Source of the DNA: Stenotrophomonas sp. 57
GTDB taxonomy: Bacteria > Pseudomonadota > Gammaproteobacteria > Xanthomonadales > Xanthomonadaceae
NCBI RefSeq assembly: GCF_030291075.1
Contig: NZ_CP127407.1
Coordinates: 3,718,001 to 3,782,000 of the forward strand
DNA length: 64,000 bases
Direction: 5' to 3'
The position numbers were made by a program, and so were the translations under genes. Each line of letters starts with the position of its first letter. Position 1 is the first letter of the stretch. A model generated the notes under the pieces. That model did not search any database. It saw nothing but the letters and a program-made list of their open reading frames with translations, and was not told where the DNA came from. This document shows positions 44,506 to 52,758 of this stretch, piece by piece.

Positions 44506-46845
44506 ATGATGCGACCCTTCCCCCTTGCCAGTATGCTGCTGGGCTTGGCGATGCTTCCCGCCGCCGGCCGCGCCGCAGAGGCCTCGGCACTGGATGCCCG
44601 CCCCGGCCCACAACTGCGCGCCGGCAGCCTGATGCTGATTCCCGCCCCGGCCACCGTGCAACGCAGCCAGGGCAGCGGTATCACCGTTCGCGCCGATACC
44701 GTGCTGCAGGCCGAAGGCGAAGCCGCGCAACGCGTCGCCGCCCAGTTCGCCGACCTGCTGGCCCGCAGCGGCGGCCCGCGCCTTGCGCCGGCCAAGGGCA
44801 CGGCGGCAGCCAAGTCGGGCAGCATCCGCTTCGAGATCGTGCCCACCTTCCGCGACAGCGGCGAAAGCTACACGCTGGAAAGCACCGCGCAGGGCGTGGT
44901 GATCCAGGCCGGCAACGAAACCGGTCTTTTCTATGGCGCGACTACCCTCGCCCAGCTCGCCACCGGCGGCAGCAGCGGGGTGCTGCCCGCCGTGCAGATC
45001 CAGGACGCGCCGCGTTTCAGCTGGCGCGGCTTCATGCTCGATTCCGCCCGGCACTTCCAGAGCCTGGACGAGATCAAGCGCGTGCTCGACGCGATGGCCG
45101 CGCACAAGCTCAACACCTTCCACTGGCACCTGACCGATGACCAGGGCTGGCGCATGGAGATCAAGCGCTACCCGAAGCTGACCGACGTGGGCAGCTGCCG
45201 GCTGCCCGCCGGCGATGGCGGCATCGATCCGGCCAGCGGTCAGGAACATCCGTACTGCGGCTTCTACACGCAGGACCAGATCCGCGAGGTGATCACCCAT
45301 GCGGCCAAGCTGCATATCCAGGTGATCCCGGAAATCGATGTGCCCGGCCATGCCACCGCGGCGATCGCCGCGTATCCGGAACTGGGCTCGATCAATACCC
45401 CGCTGAAGCCGATCAGCGAATGGGGCGTGTTCCCGAACCTGTTCAACACCGAAGACAGCACCGTCACCTTCCTCGAGAACGTGCTGGAAGAAGTAATCGC
45501 GCTGTTCCCGGCGAAGTACGTGCACGTGGGTGGCGACGAGGCAGTGAAAGACCAGTGGAAAGCCTCCAGGCAGGTGCAGCAGCGCATGCGTGCGCTGGGC
45601 ATCAAGGATGAGATGGCCATGCAGAGCCACATCATCAAGCGACTGGAGAACTTCCTGGAGGAGCACGACCGGCGCCTGATCGGCTGGGATGAAATCCTCG
45701 AAGGCGGCCTGCCGCCGCAGGCCACGGTGATGTCGTGGCAGGGTACCGAAGGCGGCCTGGCCGCCGCCAGCGCCGGCCATGACGTGGTCATGTCGCCGGT
45801 CGGATACCTCTATCTGGATTACCTGCAGACGGCCTCGCCGAACGAGCCGCCGGGCCGCCCGACCCAGGTCAACCTCGGCAAGCTGTACAACTTCGAACCG
45901 GTGCCGGCCGAGCTGGCCGCCGACAGGCGCGGGCACATCCTCGGCCTGCAGGCCAACATGTTCACCGAGCACACGCGCACCTACGCACGCCTGCAGCACA
46001 ACCTGTTCCCGCGCCTGGCCGCCGTGGCCGAGACCGGCTGGAGTACACCGGAGCATCGCGACTTCCGCGATTTCCTCGCGCGCCTGCCTTCCCAGCTGCA
46101 GCGCTACCGTGCCTGGGGCCTCGCCTATGCGCAGACCCCGTTCGAAGTGGGCGTGGACTACACCGACAACCGCGCTGCCAATACGGTGACCGTGTCGCTG
46201 GCCAATCCGCTGGGCTATGAGGTGCGCTACAGCACCGACGGCCAGCCGGTGAGCGCGCAGTCGCCGTTGTACCAGCAGCCGCTGACCGCACCGCTGCCCG
46301 CCACCGTGCAGGCAGCGGCGTTCTACCAGGGACAGATGCTGGCGGCGAAGCCGACGGTGGCGGCATTCACCGCGCAGTCGCTGCTCAGCCGTCGCAGCGA
46401 TGAGCTGCTCAGCTGCGTGGGCACGAAGGGCCTGGTATTGCGCCTGGAAGACGATGGCCCGCGCGAGGGTACCCGTGCAGTGTTCAACGTGGATATCTTC
46501 CAGCCGTGCTGGCGTTGGCCGCAGGCGCAGCTGGACGGCATCGGCAGCGTGCAGGTACGTGCCGGTCGCATTCCGTACTACTTCCAGCTGGCCCACGACG
46601 AACCCAAACGTCGCTTCGAGAAGGCCAGGCGTGCGCATGGCGAGATGCTGGTGCGTCGCGGCGACTGCAGCGGCAAGGTGCTGGCTGAAGTACCGCTGCC
46701 GGCCAAGCCGGATGCCGATGGCTTCGTGACCCTGCGTGCAACGCTGCCGAAGGGCCCCCAGGGCAATGCGGACCTGTGCATCAACTTCACCGGCGACACG
46801 CGTCCGGCGATGTGGGTGCTGGATGAGGTGACGCTGGGGAAGTGA
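44506..46845 (+). CDS. Beta-N-acetylhexosaminidase, GH20, exported
   Basis: Glycoside hydrolase of 779 residues that removes terminal GlcNAc from chitooligosaccharides, acting in the periplasm or outside. After a signal peptide (ending GRAAEA) comes a GH20b domain (about 40-165), then the catalytic barrel: FSWRGFMLDSARHFQSLDEI, HWHLTDDQGWRMEI, PEIDVPGHATAA and HVGGDEAVKDQW with the catalytic pair Asp344-Glu345. C-terminal to the barrel is a chitobiase-type beta domain (VRYSTDGQPVSAQSPLYQQP) and a further 130 residues with several cysteines that I do not recognise. It yields the sugar taken up by the neighbouring receptor and NagP. Confidence 0.95.
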   Translation: MMRPFPLASMLLGLAMLPAAGRAAEASALDARPGPQLRAGSLMLIPAPATVQRSQGSGITVRADTVLQAEGEAAQRVAAQFADLLARSGGPRLAPAKGTAAAKSGSIRFEIVPTFRDSGESYTLESTAQGVVIQAGNETGLFYGATTLAQLATGGSSGVLPAVQIQDAPRFSWRGFMLDSARHFQSLDEIKRVLDAMAAHKLNTFHWHLTDDQGWRMEIKRYPKLTDVGSCRLPAGDGGIDPASGQEHPYCGFYTQDQIREVITHAAKLHIQVIPEIDVPGHATAAIAAYPELGSINTPLKPISEWGVFPNLFNTEDSTVTFLENVLEEVIALFPAKYVHVGGDEAVKDQWKASRQVQQRMRALGIKDEMAMQSHIIKRLENFLEEHDRRLIGWDEILEGGLPPQATVMSWQGTEGGLAAASAGHDVVMSPVGYLYLDYLQTASPNEPPGRPTQVNLGKLYNFEPVPAELAADRRGHILGLQANMFTEHTRTYARLQHNLFPRLAAVAETGWSTPEHRDFRDFLARLPSQLQRYRAWGLAYAQTPFEVGVDYTDNRAANTVTVSLANPLGYEVRYSTDGQPVSAQSPLYQQPLTAPLPATVQAAAFYQGQMLAAKPTVAAFTAQSLLSRRSDELLSCVGTKGLVLRLEDDGPREGTRAVFNVDIFQPCWRWPQAQLDGIGSVQVRAGRIPYYFQLAHDEPKRRFEKARRAHGEMLVRRGDCSGKVLAEVPLPAKPDADGFVTLRATLPKGPQGNADLCINFTGDTRPAMWVLDEVTLGK

Positions 46846-46866
46846 CGGAGGTTGCGCTCTCGGGGC

Positions 46867-46952
46867 ATCCACGCATGGCGTGGATCTACTGTAGAGCCGA
46901 GCCCACGCTCGGCTGCCTTTCAGGAGGGAGCCGAGCACGGGCTCGGCTCTAC
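46867..46952. repeat. SMAG hairpin plus inverted dimer
   Basis: ATCCACGC-ATG-GCGTGGAT with CTAC (46867-46889), directly followed by a GTAGAGCCGAGCCCACGCTC unit (46891 onward) and its inverted partner ending GGGCTCGGCTCTAC at 46952. They separate the convergent hexosaminidase and VanZ-like genes. Confidence 0.85.
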
Positions 46953-46959
46953 AGGAACC

Positions 46960-47352
46960 TCAGCCGCGCCAGCGCAGCAGCAGGTCGCGCAGCGGGGTCA
47001 GGGTCGTCGCCATGCCGGCCAGCACACCGATCGTGTTGGCGATGGCATCCATCGGGTCGGCAGTGCGGTTGCTGGTCAGCGCACCCTGCGCGAACTCGAT
47101 GCCGATCCCCATCAGCACCAGGCCCACGGCTACGCACAGCAGCGGGCGGCCCCGACGGAACAGCTGCACCGCGCTGCCGGCCAGGATGAAGTAGGCGAGG
47201 AAGTGCTCGCCCTTGTCGCTGTTTTCCGGCAGCGGAATCGGCGGCGGTGGGATCAGGCAGACCACGACCACCAGCAGTACCGCCAGCATCCACAGCACGG
47301 TCCACAACCGCGGCCGCCGCAGCGGCTTGATCACCGGCAACGCACTGCTCAC
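46960..47352 (-). CDS. VanZ-like membrane protein
   Basis: Small inner-membrane protein of 130 residues with about four hydrophobic helices. The family's conserved loop is visible as PPPIPLPENSDKGEHFLAYF, with the later GIGIEFAQGALTSNRTADPM and DAIANTIGVLAG. VanZ confers low-level teicoplanin resistance in enterococci, but in Gram-negatives the role is unknown. The GTG start overlaps the stop of the upstream midA-like gene by four bases (GTGA), so the two are coupled. Confidence 0.85.
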   Translation of the reverse strand: MSSALPVIKPLRRPRLWTVLWMLAVLLVVVVCLIPPPPIPLPENSDKGEHFLAYFILAGSAVQLFRRGRPLLCVAVGLVLMGIGIEFAQGALTSNRTADPMDAIANTIGVLAGMATTLTPLRDLLLRWRG

Positions 47353-48533
47353 AGGCGCCAGCTCAGGTCACCCAGTTCGAAGGCTGGCTCGAAGTCGACG
47401 CCACGTTGCAGGCCGATGGCCTGGAAGCGCTCGCCCATTTCCGTAGGCAGGGTCAGTTTCTTCACCTGGTCGCGCAGCTGGATGCGGCCGACTTCATCGG
47501 TGCGTTCCTCAGCCAGCAGCAGCACCTGGTCCAGACCATTGCCGAGCAGGAAACTGGCCTGGCTGCAGTAACCGGCCAGCTCGAAGCCCCCGTGCATGCC
47601 TGCTTCGGCCATCGCGGTGAAATCCACTGAGGCGGTGATGTCCTGCAGGCCCGGCCAGCGATACACATCGTTGTGCACGTGGTGGCGGTAGAACGCGCGC
47701 ACCGTGCCATCGTCGCGGTCATGCTGGTAGAACTCGCCACGGTTGTAGCCATAGTCGACGAACAGCATCGCGCCACGCTGCAGGCCGCCGGCCACCGCCT
47801 GCAGCCAGTACGGCAGCTGCGGCAGCACTTCGGAACGGTAGCCTTCGGCAAAGGGCTTTTCCAGGTAGCGCTCGATGTGACGCACCGCGCCGTTGAGCAG
47901 GATATCGGCCGGCTGCGCGCCGCGGATGAAATTGCCGTCGCCATCCAGTTCAACGGTTTCCTCGTAGACCTCGCCATCGCGGATCAGGAAGCGCGGGGTC
48001 GGCAGCGCGTCGATCACCTCGTTGGCGAACACCACGCCTTCCCAGTCCTCTTCGAACGGGCGGTCGACCCAGTCCAGGCGCGCGGCCAGCTCGGCCGGAA
48101 GGTTCTGCCGCAGGCGCTGCTGCTGGCGCTCGCGCAGGTCGGCGCTGGGTTCGAGGATGGCATAGCGCGACGGCACAGCGTCCAGCTCGGCCAGGCGCAG
48201 CAGCACCGCTTCGGCGAAGGCGCCGGTACCGCCGCCCAGTTCCAGCATCCGCGACTGCGCGCCCAGCTGCCCGAACACCGGGGCCAGCGCGTTGGCCACG
48301 CTGCCGGCGAACAGGCTGCCGAGCTCGGGTGCAGTGGTGAAGTCTCCGCCGCCACCAAACTTGCTGGCGCCGGCGCTGTAATAGCCCCAGCCGGGGGTAT
48401 ACAGGCACAGTTCCATGAATCGCGAGAACGGCATTGCCCCGCCCTGGGCAAGGATCTCGGCGCGCAGGGCGGCGGCCAGCTGGTCGCTGTGGGCCAGGGC
48501 ATCGGCTTCGGGCTGGGGGAAGGTGGGCTGCAT
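47349..48533 (-). CDS. MidA/NDUFAF7-family SAM-dependent methyltransferase (DUF185)
   Basis: Predicted methyltransferase of 394 residues of the family that includes mitochondrial MidA/NDUFAF7, which dimethylates an arginine in complex I subunit NDUFS2. Signatures: MPFSRFMELCLYTPGWGYYS, FGGGGDFTTAPELGSLFAGS, the SAM-binding MLELGGGTGAFAEAVL, VVFANEVIDALPTPRF and LFVDYGYNRGEFY. The protein has no signal and is cytoplasmic. In bacteria the target is not established. It precedes and overlaps the VanZ-like gene and is divergent from pteridine reductase. Confidence 0.88.
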   Translation of the reverse strand: MQPTFPQPEADALAHSDQLAAALRAEILAQGGAMPFSRFMELCLYTPGWGYYSAGASKFGGGGDFTTAPELGSLFAGSVANALAPVFGQLGAQSRMLELGGGTGAFAEAVLLRLAELDAVPSRYAILEPSADLRERQQQRLRQNLPAELAARLDWVDRPFEEDWEGVVFANEVIDALPTPRFLIRDGEVYEETVELDGDGNFIRGAQPADILLNGAVRHIERYLEKPFAEGYRSEVLPQLPYWLQAVAGGLQRGAMLFVDYGYNRGEFYQHDRDDGTVRAFYRHHVHNDVYRWPGLQDITASVDFTAMAEAGMHGGFELAGYCSQASFLLGNGLDQVLLLAEERTDEVGRIQLRDQVKKLTLPTEMGERFQAIGLQRGVDFEPAFELGDLSWRL

Positions 48534-48592
48534 GGCGTCTTCGAATGCGGTGACAATGGTGCACAGGATAGCCGAGCCTTGGAGGACCCTCG

Positions 48593-49330
48593 ATGAGCGA
48601 TACCCACCCCGTGGTCCTGATCACAGGCAGCGCGCGCCGGATCGGTGCGGCCATCGCCCGCCAGTTCCACGCCTGCGGCTGGTCGGTGGTGCTGCACGCC
48701 AACACCTCCAGCGCCGAGCTGCAGCAGGCCGCGTTCGATTTCGACAACGTGCGCCCCGGCAGCGTGCTGGCCCTGCAGGCCGACCTGCGTGACGCCGACG
48801 CCTTGCCCGACCTGGTGGAACAGGCCGTCACTCACTTCGGGCGGCTGGATGCGCTGGTCAACAACGCCTCCAACTTCTTCCCCACCCCGCTTGGCCAGGT
48901 CACCGCCGAAGCAATGGACGCGTTGTATGCGGTCAACGCGCGGGCGCCGCTGCTGCTGTCACAGGCGGCAGCGCCCTACCTGCGCCGCCAGCAGGGCTGC
49001 ATCGTCAACCTGACCGACCTGCACGGCACCGACCCGATGCGCGACCACATCGCCTACACGATGGCCAAGGCTGCGCTGGAAATGGCCACCCGCTCGCTGG
49101 CGCTGGAGCTGGCACCGAAGGTGCGGGTCAATGCAGTGGCGCCGGGTGCGATCCTGTGGCCGGAACAGGGCAAGGACGATTTCGCCCGCGAGGCGCTGCT
49201 GGCGCGCACGCCGCTGGCGCGGATCGGCACGGTCGAGGAGATTGCCGAAGCGGTGTACTGGCTGGTGGCCGAAGCCAGCTTCGTCACCGGCCACACATTG
49301 CGCGTGGATGGCGGGCGCACGGTGAGTTGA
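48593..49330 (+). CDS. Pteridine reductase (short-chain dehydrogenase)
   Basis: SDR-fold enzyme of 245 residues that uses NADPH to reduce pteridines (biopterin or dihydrofolate). It carries the pteridine-reductase form of the cofactor motif, TGSARRIGAAIA, with Arg where ordinary SDRs have Gly. DALVNNASNFFPTPLG, the catalytic Asp/Tyr-x3-Lys region (DLHGTDPMRDHIAYTMAKAA) and NAVAPGAILWPE follow. The folate gene folK lies just downstream on the other strand, which supports a folate or biopterin role. A convergent inverted repeat separates them. Confidence 0.9.
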   Translation: MSDTHPVVLITGSARRIGAAIARQFHACGWSVVLHANTSSAELQQAAFDFDNVRPGSVLALQADLRDADALPDLVEQAVTHFGRLDALVNNASNFFPTPLGQVTAEAMDALYAVNARAPLLLSQAAAPYLRRQQGCIVNLTDLHGTDPMRDHIAYTMAKAALEMATRSLALELAPKVRVNAVAPGAILWPEQGKDDFAREALLARTPLARIGTVEEIAEAVYWLVAEASFVTGHTLRVDGGRTVS

Positions 49331-49352
49331 CACCGGGCAGGACGGACGACCG

Positions 49353-49391
49353 GGTCAGATCCCTTTTCCCTGCGGAAAAAGGGATCTGACC
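49353..49391. repeat. Long inverted repeat between pteridine reductase and folK
   Basis: GGTCAGATCCCTTTT (49353-49367) and AAAAGGGATCTGACC (49377-49391) are perfect 15-base arms with a 9-base spacer. A related, sequence-divergent element with perfect pairing lies at 56513-56551. Here it lies between convergent genes and could terminate both transcripts. Confidence 0.85.
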
Positions 49392-49405
49392 GCAACGCAA
49401 CCTGA

Positions 49406-49891
49406 TCATTCCAGATCAACGATCTCAAACGCTTCGCCATGCTGCCGGTGCGCACGCCACAGCGTGGCCAGGTCCAACCCGCTCACGGGGTCGATGAAGT
49501 CCGGGGCGATGTCGGCCAGCGGCTTCAGCACGAAGGCGTGCTTCAGTTCCGGGCGCGGGATGCGCAGGTGTCCGGGGCCTTCCACCACCAGGTCACCGTA
49601 GAACACCACGTCGATGTCCAGGGTCCGGTCCGAGAAGCGTGGCCCGCTGCGGTCGCGGCCGTGCGCGTCTTCCAGCGCGTGCAGCCAGTCGTCCAGTTCC
49701 CCCAGCGGCAGGTCGGTGTCGATCGCCACGGCGTTGTTGAGGAAGGCCGGGCCGTCGAAGCCGACCGCGGCGGTACGGTAGGCCGGCGACACCCGCAGCG
49801 CGCCGAAGCGCTCGCGCAGGGCCGTCACCGCGGCGTGGAGGTAGCGGCGGGGCTGGACGTTGCTGCCCAGGCTCAGGAGCACGGTGGTCAT
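49406..49891 (-). CDS. folK: 6-hydroxymethyl-7,8-dihydropterin pyrophosphokinase
   Basis: HPPK of 161 residues, which transfers pyrophosphate from ATP to hydroxymethyl-dihydropterin in folate synthesis. Motifs: VLLSLGSNVQPRRYLHAAV at the N-terminus, FLNNAVAIDTDLPLGELDDW, then RSGPRFSDRTLDIDVVFYGD with the two metal-binding Asp residues, and IPRPELKHAFVLKPLADIAP. The open frame starts 12 codons earlier, but ATG 49891 gives the normal family beginning (MTTVLLSLGSN). The neighbouring pteridine reductase acts on related compounds. Confidence 0.93.
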   Translation of the reverse strand: MTTVLLSLGSNVQPRRYLHAAVTALRERFGALRVSPAYRTAAVGFDGPAFLNNAVAIDTDLPLGELDDWLHALEDAHGRDRSGPRFSDRTLDIDVVFYGDLVVEGPGHLRIPRPELKHAFVLKPLADIAPDFIDPVSGLDLATLWRAHRQHGEAFEIVDLE

Positions 49892-49982
49892 GCGGTTCAG
49901 GTGACAGTGCTTGGGGGGCGTGGACATGCCGTCGTCACGGCGGCCTGCCTACAATCCGGGACGCACATGATAGGGCACCGAC

Positions 49983-50732
49983 ATGACCTATTGCGTTGGA
50001 ATCGAGGTGGACGAGGGCCTGGTCTTCGCTGCCGACACCCGGACCAATGCCTCGCTGGACGATGTGCGCGTGCACCGCAAGCTGCACGTGTTCGAGTATC
50101 CCGGCCAGGCAGCCTACGTGCTGATGGCGGCCGGCAACCTGGCCACCACCCAGCTGCTGGTGTCGCGCCTTGGGCGCGATGCCAGCGAACGGCGCACGCC
50201 CAACCTGCGCGACATGACCCACCTGTTCGAGGCGGCCGAGTATGTCGGCCAGCTGCTCGTGGACAGCCAGGTGCACAGCAGCCACAGCGAGCACGGCCAT
50301 GACGGGGTCAACACCCAGGCCACGTTGATCTTCGGCGGCCAGATCGCTGGCGAGCGGCCGGGCCTGTACATGGTCTATCCACTGGGCAACGCCATCGCTG
50401 CGTCGCCGGAGACGCCCTATCTGCAGATCGGTGAGTCCAAGTACGGCAAGCCGATTCTCGACCGCATCCTCAGCCCGGCCACCCGCCTGGAGGACGCGGC
50501 GCGCACGGCAATCGTGTCGCTGGATTCGACCATCCGCTCCAATCTGTCGGTAGGCCTGCCGATCGACCTGGCGCTGCTGCGCGATGGTGAACTGCGCATC
50601 GGCCAGCAGCTGCGGCTCGGCGCGGATTCAGCGTTGTATGCGGACATCCACCAGAACTGGTCGCGGCGGCTGGAACAGGCAGTGGACGCGCTGCCGCGGT
50701 TCCCGTGGGAATCCGTGGATCGATCGACCTGA
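49983..50732 (+). CDS. Anbu-type bacterial proteasome homologue
   Basis: Protein of 249 residues with the Ntn-hydrolase fold of proteasome beta subunits, belonging to Anbu. The start MTYCVGIEVDEGLVFAADTR places Thr2 as the N-terminal nucleophile after Met removal; RTNASLDDVRVHRKLHVFE and AGNLATTQLLV are family hallmarks, and GESKYGKPILDRILSPATRL lies in the C-terminal half. Anbu assembles into ring or helical particles; its peptidase activity and substrates are poorly known. Anbu usually neighbours genes for an ATP-grasp protein, an alpha-E domain protein and a transglutaminase, but here it lies alone between folK and a kinase operon. Confidence 0.9.
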   Translation: MTYCVGIEVDEGLVFAADTRTNASLDDVRVHRKLHVFEYPGQAAYVLMAAGNLATTQLLVSRLGRDASERRTPNLRDMTHLFEAAEYVGQLLVDSQVHSSHSEHGHDGVNTQATLIFGGQIAGERPGLYMVYPLGNAIAASPETPYLQIGESKYGKPILDRILSPATRLEDAARTAIVSLDSTIRSNLSVGLPIDLALLRDGELRIGQQLRLGADSALYADIHQNWSRRLEQAVDALPRFPWESVDRST

Positions 50733-50734
50733 CC

Positions 50735-50793
50735 TGCCGGGCACGGCCCGGCACTACCGAAGGCGGTGGGGTATCGCCGGGCCATGCCCGGCG
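50735..50793. repeat. Two SMAG-type palindromes downstream of anbu
   Basis: TGCCGGGC-ACG-GCCCGGCA with CTAC (50735-50757) and CGCCGGGC-CAT-GCCCGGCG (50775-50793). They lie between the convergent ends of the Anbu gene and the hybrid kinase gene. Confidence 0.75.
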
Positions 50794-50801
50794 ACGCTTG
50801 C

Positions 50802-52313
50802 TCAGCCCAGCGCTTCGGCCACCGCGCGGAACACCTGCTGCATCTGCAGCGGCTTGTGCAGCACGTGTATCTCCACGCCGGCCGGGAACGCGTCGGCCGG
50901 CACCGCCACCGCGGCGTCCTCCAGCACCAGTGCGGGGCCGCGATAGCCCAACGTGGCCATCTCGCCCAGCAGCTGGCTGGCCGGCAGCAGCTTGGAACCG
51001 GCATCGGCGATCACCAGCGCGGGCATCGCCTCCTGCTGCATCCAGCGCAGCGCGGCCGGGCCGTCGGAGGCCAGCTGCAACTGGTAGCCCTGGCTGGACA
51101 GCGCATTGCCAAGCAGCGACAAACGCGTGGCTTCGCCATCGACCACCAGGATCGACTGGCCACTGCCCAGTGCCACCAGCTGTTCGATCGGCTCGCTGCC
51201 ATCGATGGCCTCGTGCATCGGCAGGCGCAGTTCGAAGCAGGTGCCCTGCCCCGGCTGGCTGCTGACATGGATGCTGCCGCCTGCACCTTCGACGATGCGC
51301 TTGCAGGAAATCAGCCCCAGTCCGGTGCCGTCGGCCTTGGTGGTGAAGAACGGATTGAACAGGTGCGACAGCGTGTCCGCATCCATGCCGATGCCTTCGT
51401 CGGCCACACGGATGTGCATCCAGTCCACGCCATCGCGCTGGCCGGCATGGCTGGCGGTCAGGCTCAGGCGACCGCCGTTGGGCATCGCCTGGATAGCATT
51501 GAGCGCCAGGTTCAGCAGCACCTGCTGCAGTTCGGTGTAGTTGGCATCGACCACCAGGCCTTCATCCTGCACCTGCAGCTCCAGGCGCACGGCGTCGGGC
51601 ACGTTGCTGCGCAACAGTAGCGCCACCGCATCGAACAGGCCATCGATCTCGATGCGTTCGCTCGGCTTGCGCGAACCGCGCACGAACGACAGCATCGATT
51701 CGGCCATCTCATGGCCACGGCGGCCGCACTCGGCGATGACATCGGCCAGGTGGTGCAGCTGCGGATCGTCGGTGCGCGCCTTCAGCAGGTCCGGCATGAT
51801 CAGCAACGGCTGCAGGATGTTGCGCAGGTCGTGGCTGAGGCCGGCGGCGAGCAGCGACAGGCTTTCCAGGCGCTGTGCGCGCATCAGTTCGGTTTCCACC
51901 CGTGCACGCTCGATCGCACTGCGTGCATCGCGGATCGCACGCGCCACTGCCGACGGCAGGCGTGCCGGCAGATGCTTGATGATGTAGTCATTGGCCCCCT
52001 TCTGCAGCGCCGCCACCGCGTTCTCCTCACCCATGGTGCCGGAGACGAAGATGAAGGGCACTTCCGGCGAGGTCTCACGCACGATGCGCAGCGCATCGTC
52101 ACCGGAGAACCCCGGCATGCTCAGGTCGGACAGCACGATATCCGGCTGGAACGCGGCCAGTGCCTGGCGCAGTTCCGCCTCGCTCTCGACACGCTCGAAG
52201 CGGGCCTCCAGGCCCGCATCGAGCATCTGTTCGGACATCAGCTCGGCATCTTCCGGTGAGTCCTCCACCAGCAGGATGCGCAGCGCTCCCAGGGCGGGAT
52301 CGGTCAGGGGCAT
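50802..52313 (-). CDS. Hybrid kinase: receiver - histidine kinase - degenerate receiver
   Basis: Cytoplasmic signalling protein of 503 residues. Residues 1-130 form a receiver with Asp63 (DIVLSDLSMPG) and acidic pocket VEDSPED. A dimerisation domain follows with His161 in AAGLSHDLRNILQPLL, then an HATPase domain (LQQVLLNLALNAIQAMPNGG, VADEGIGMD, TGLGLISCKRIVEGAGG). The last 120 residues are a second receiver whose acidic pocket is altered (ILVVDGEATRL), though VIADAG still has an Asp and HKPLQ a Lys. No membrane segment. It is third in an operon with a separate response regulator and a membrane kinase, starting 4 bases after the regulator. Confidence 0.88.
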   Translation of the reverse strand: MPLTDPALGALRILLVEDSPEDAELMSEQMLDAGLEARFERVESEAELRQALAAFQPDIVLSDLSMPGFSGDDALRIVRETSPEVPFIFVSGTMGEENAVAALQKGANDYIIKHLPARLPSAVARAIRDARSAIERARVETELMRAQRLESLSLLAAGLSHDLRNILQPLLIMPDLLKARTDDPQLHHLADVIAECGRRGHEMAESMLSFVRGSRKPSERIEIDGLFDAVALLLRSNVPDAVRLELQVQDEGLVVDANYTELQQVLLNLALNAIQAMPNGGRLSLTASHAGQRDGVDWMHIRVADEGIGMDADTLSHLFNPFFTTKADGTGLGLISCKRIVEGAGGSIHVSSQPGQGTCFELRLPMHEAIDGSEPIEQLVALGSGQSILVVDGEATRLSLLGNALSSQGYQLQLASDGPAALRWMQQEAMPALVIADAGSKLLPASQLLGEMATLGYRGPALVLEDAAVAVPADAFPAGVEIHVLHKPLQMQQVFRAVAEALG

Positions 52314-52317
52314 GGGC

Positions 52318-52758
52318 TCACTCGAGTTCCGGTGCCTGGTTGATCAACGCCCAGAACTTGCCCAGGGTCTGCACCGCGCCGAAGAACTGGTCCACGTCCA
52401 CCGGCTTGACCACGTAGGCGTTCACGCCCATGTCCCAGCTGCGGGCCAGATCGCTCTCTTCGCGCGAGGACGACAGGATCACCACCGGCAGGCGCTTGAG
52501 TTCTTCGTGCTCGCGGATCTGCCGCAGCACTTCCAGGCCATCCATGCGCGGCATCTTGATGTCCAGCAGCAGAACCGCCGGCAGGCCTTCCTCGCGGTTG
52601 GCGAAGGCGCCACGGCGCAGCAGGTAGTCCATCACTTCCACGCCGTCCTCGACGTGCACGATGGGATTGGCCAGACGCGCTTCTTCCAGAGCGTCGATCG
52701 CCATTTCGGCGTCGGCGGGGCTGTCTTCGGCAAGAAGAATGGTGCGCAGAGTCGTCAT
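52318..52758 (-). CDS. Single-domain response regulator (Rcp1-like)
   Basis: Receiver-only protein of 146 residues, with acidic pocket AEDSPADAEM, phospho-acceptor Asp66 (LLLDIKMPRMDGLEVL), ILSSSREE and Lys118 (AYVVKPV). It has the length and EDxxxD-type pocket of Rcp1, the phosphorelay partner of phytochrome-like kinases. There is no output domain, so it must pass the signal by phosphotransfer or protein contact, possibly to the hybrid kinase encoded next. Its ATG overlaps the stop of the membrane kinase gene by four bases. Confidence 0.9.
   Translation of the reverse strand: MTTLRTILLAEDSPADAEMAIDALEEARLANPIVHVEDGVEVMDYLLRRGAFANREEGLPAVLLLDIKMPRMDGLEVLRQIREHEELKRLPVVILSSSREESDLARSWDMGVNAYVVKPVDVDQFFGAVQTLGKFWALINQAPELE

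Noticed and set aside
41735..44611. Open frame of 958 codons on the minus strand
   Set aside because: Antisense to the chitin-locus TonB receptor; no family signature, and the receptor has signal peptide, plug and barrel.
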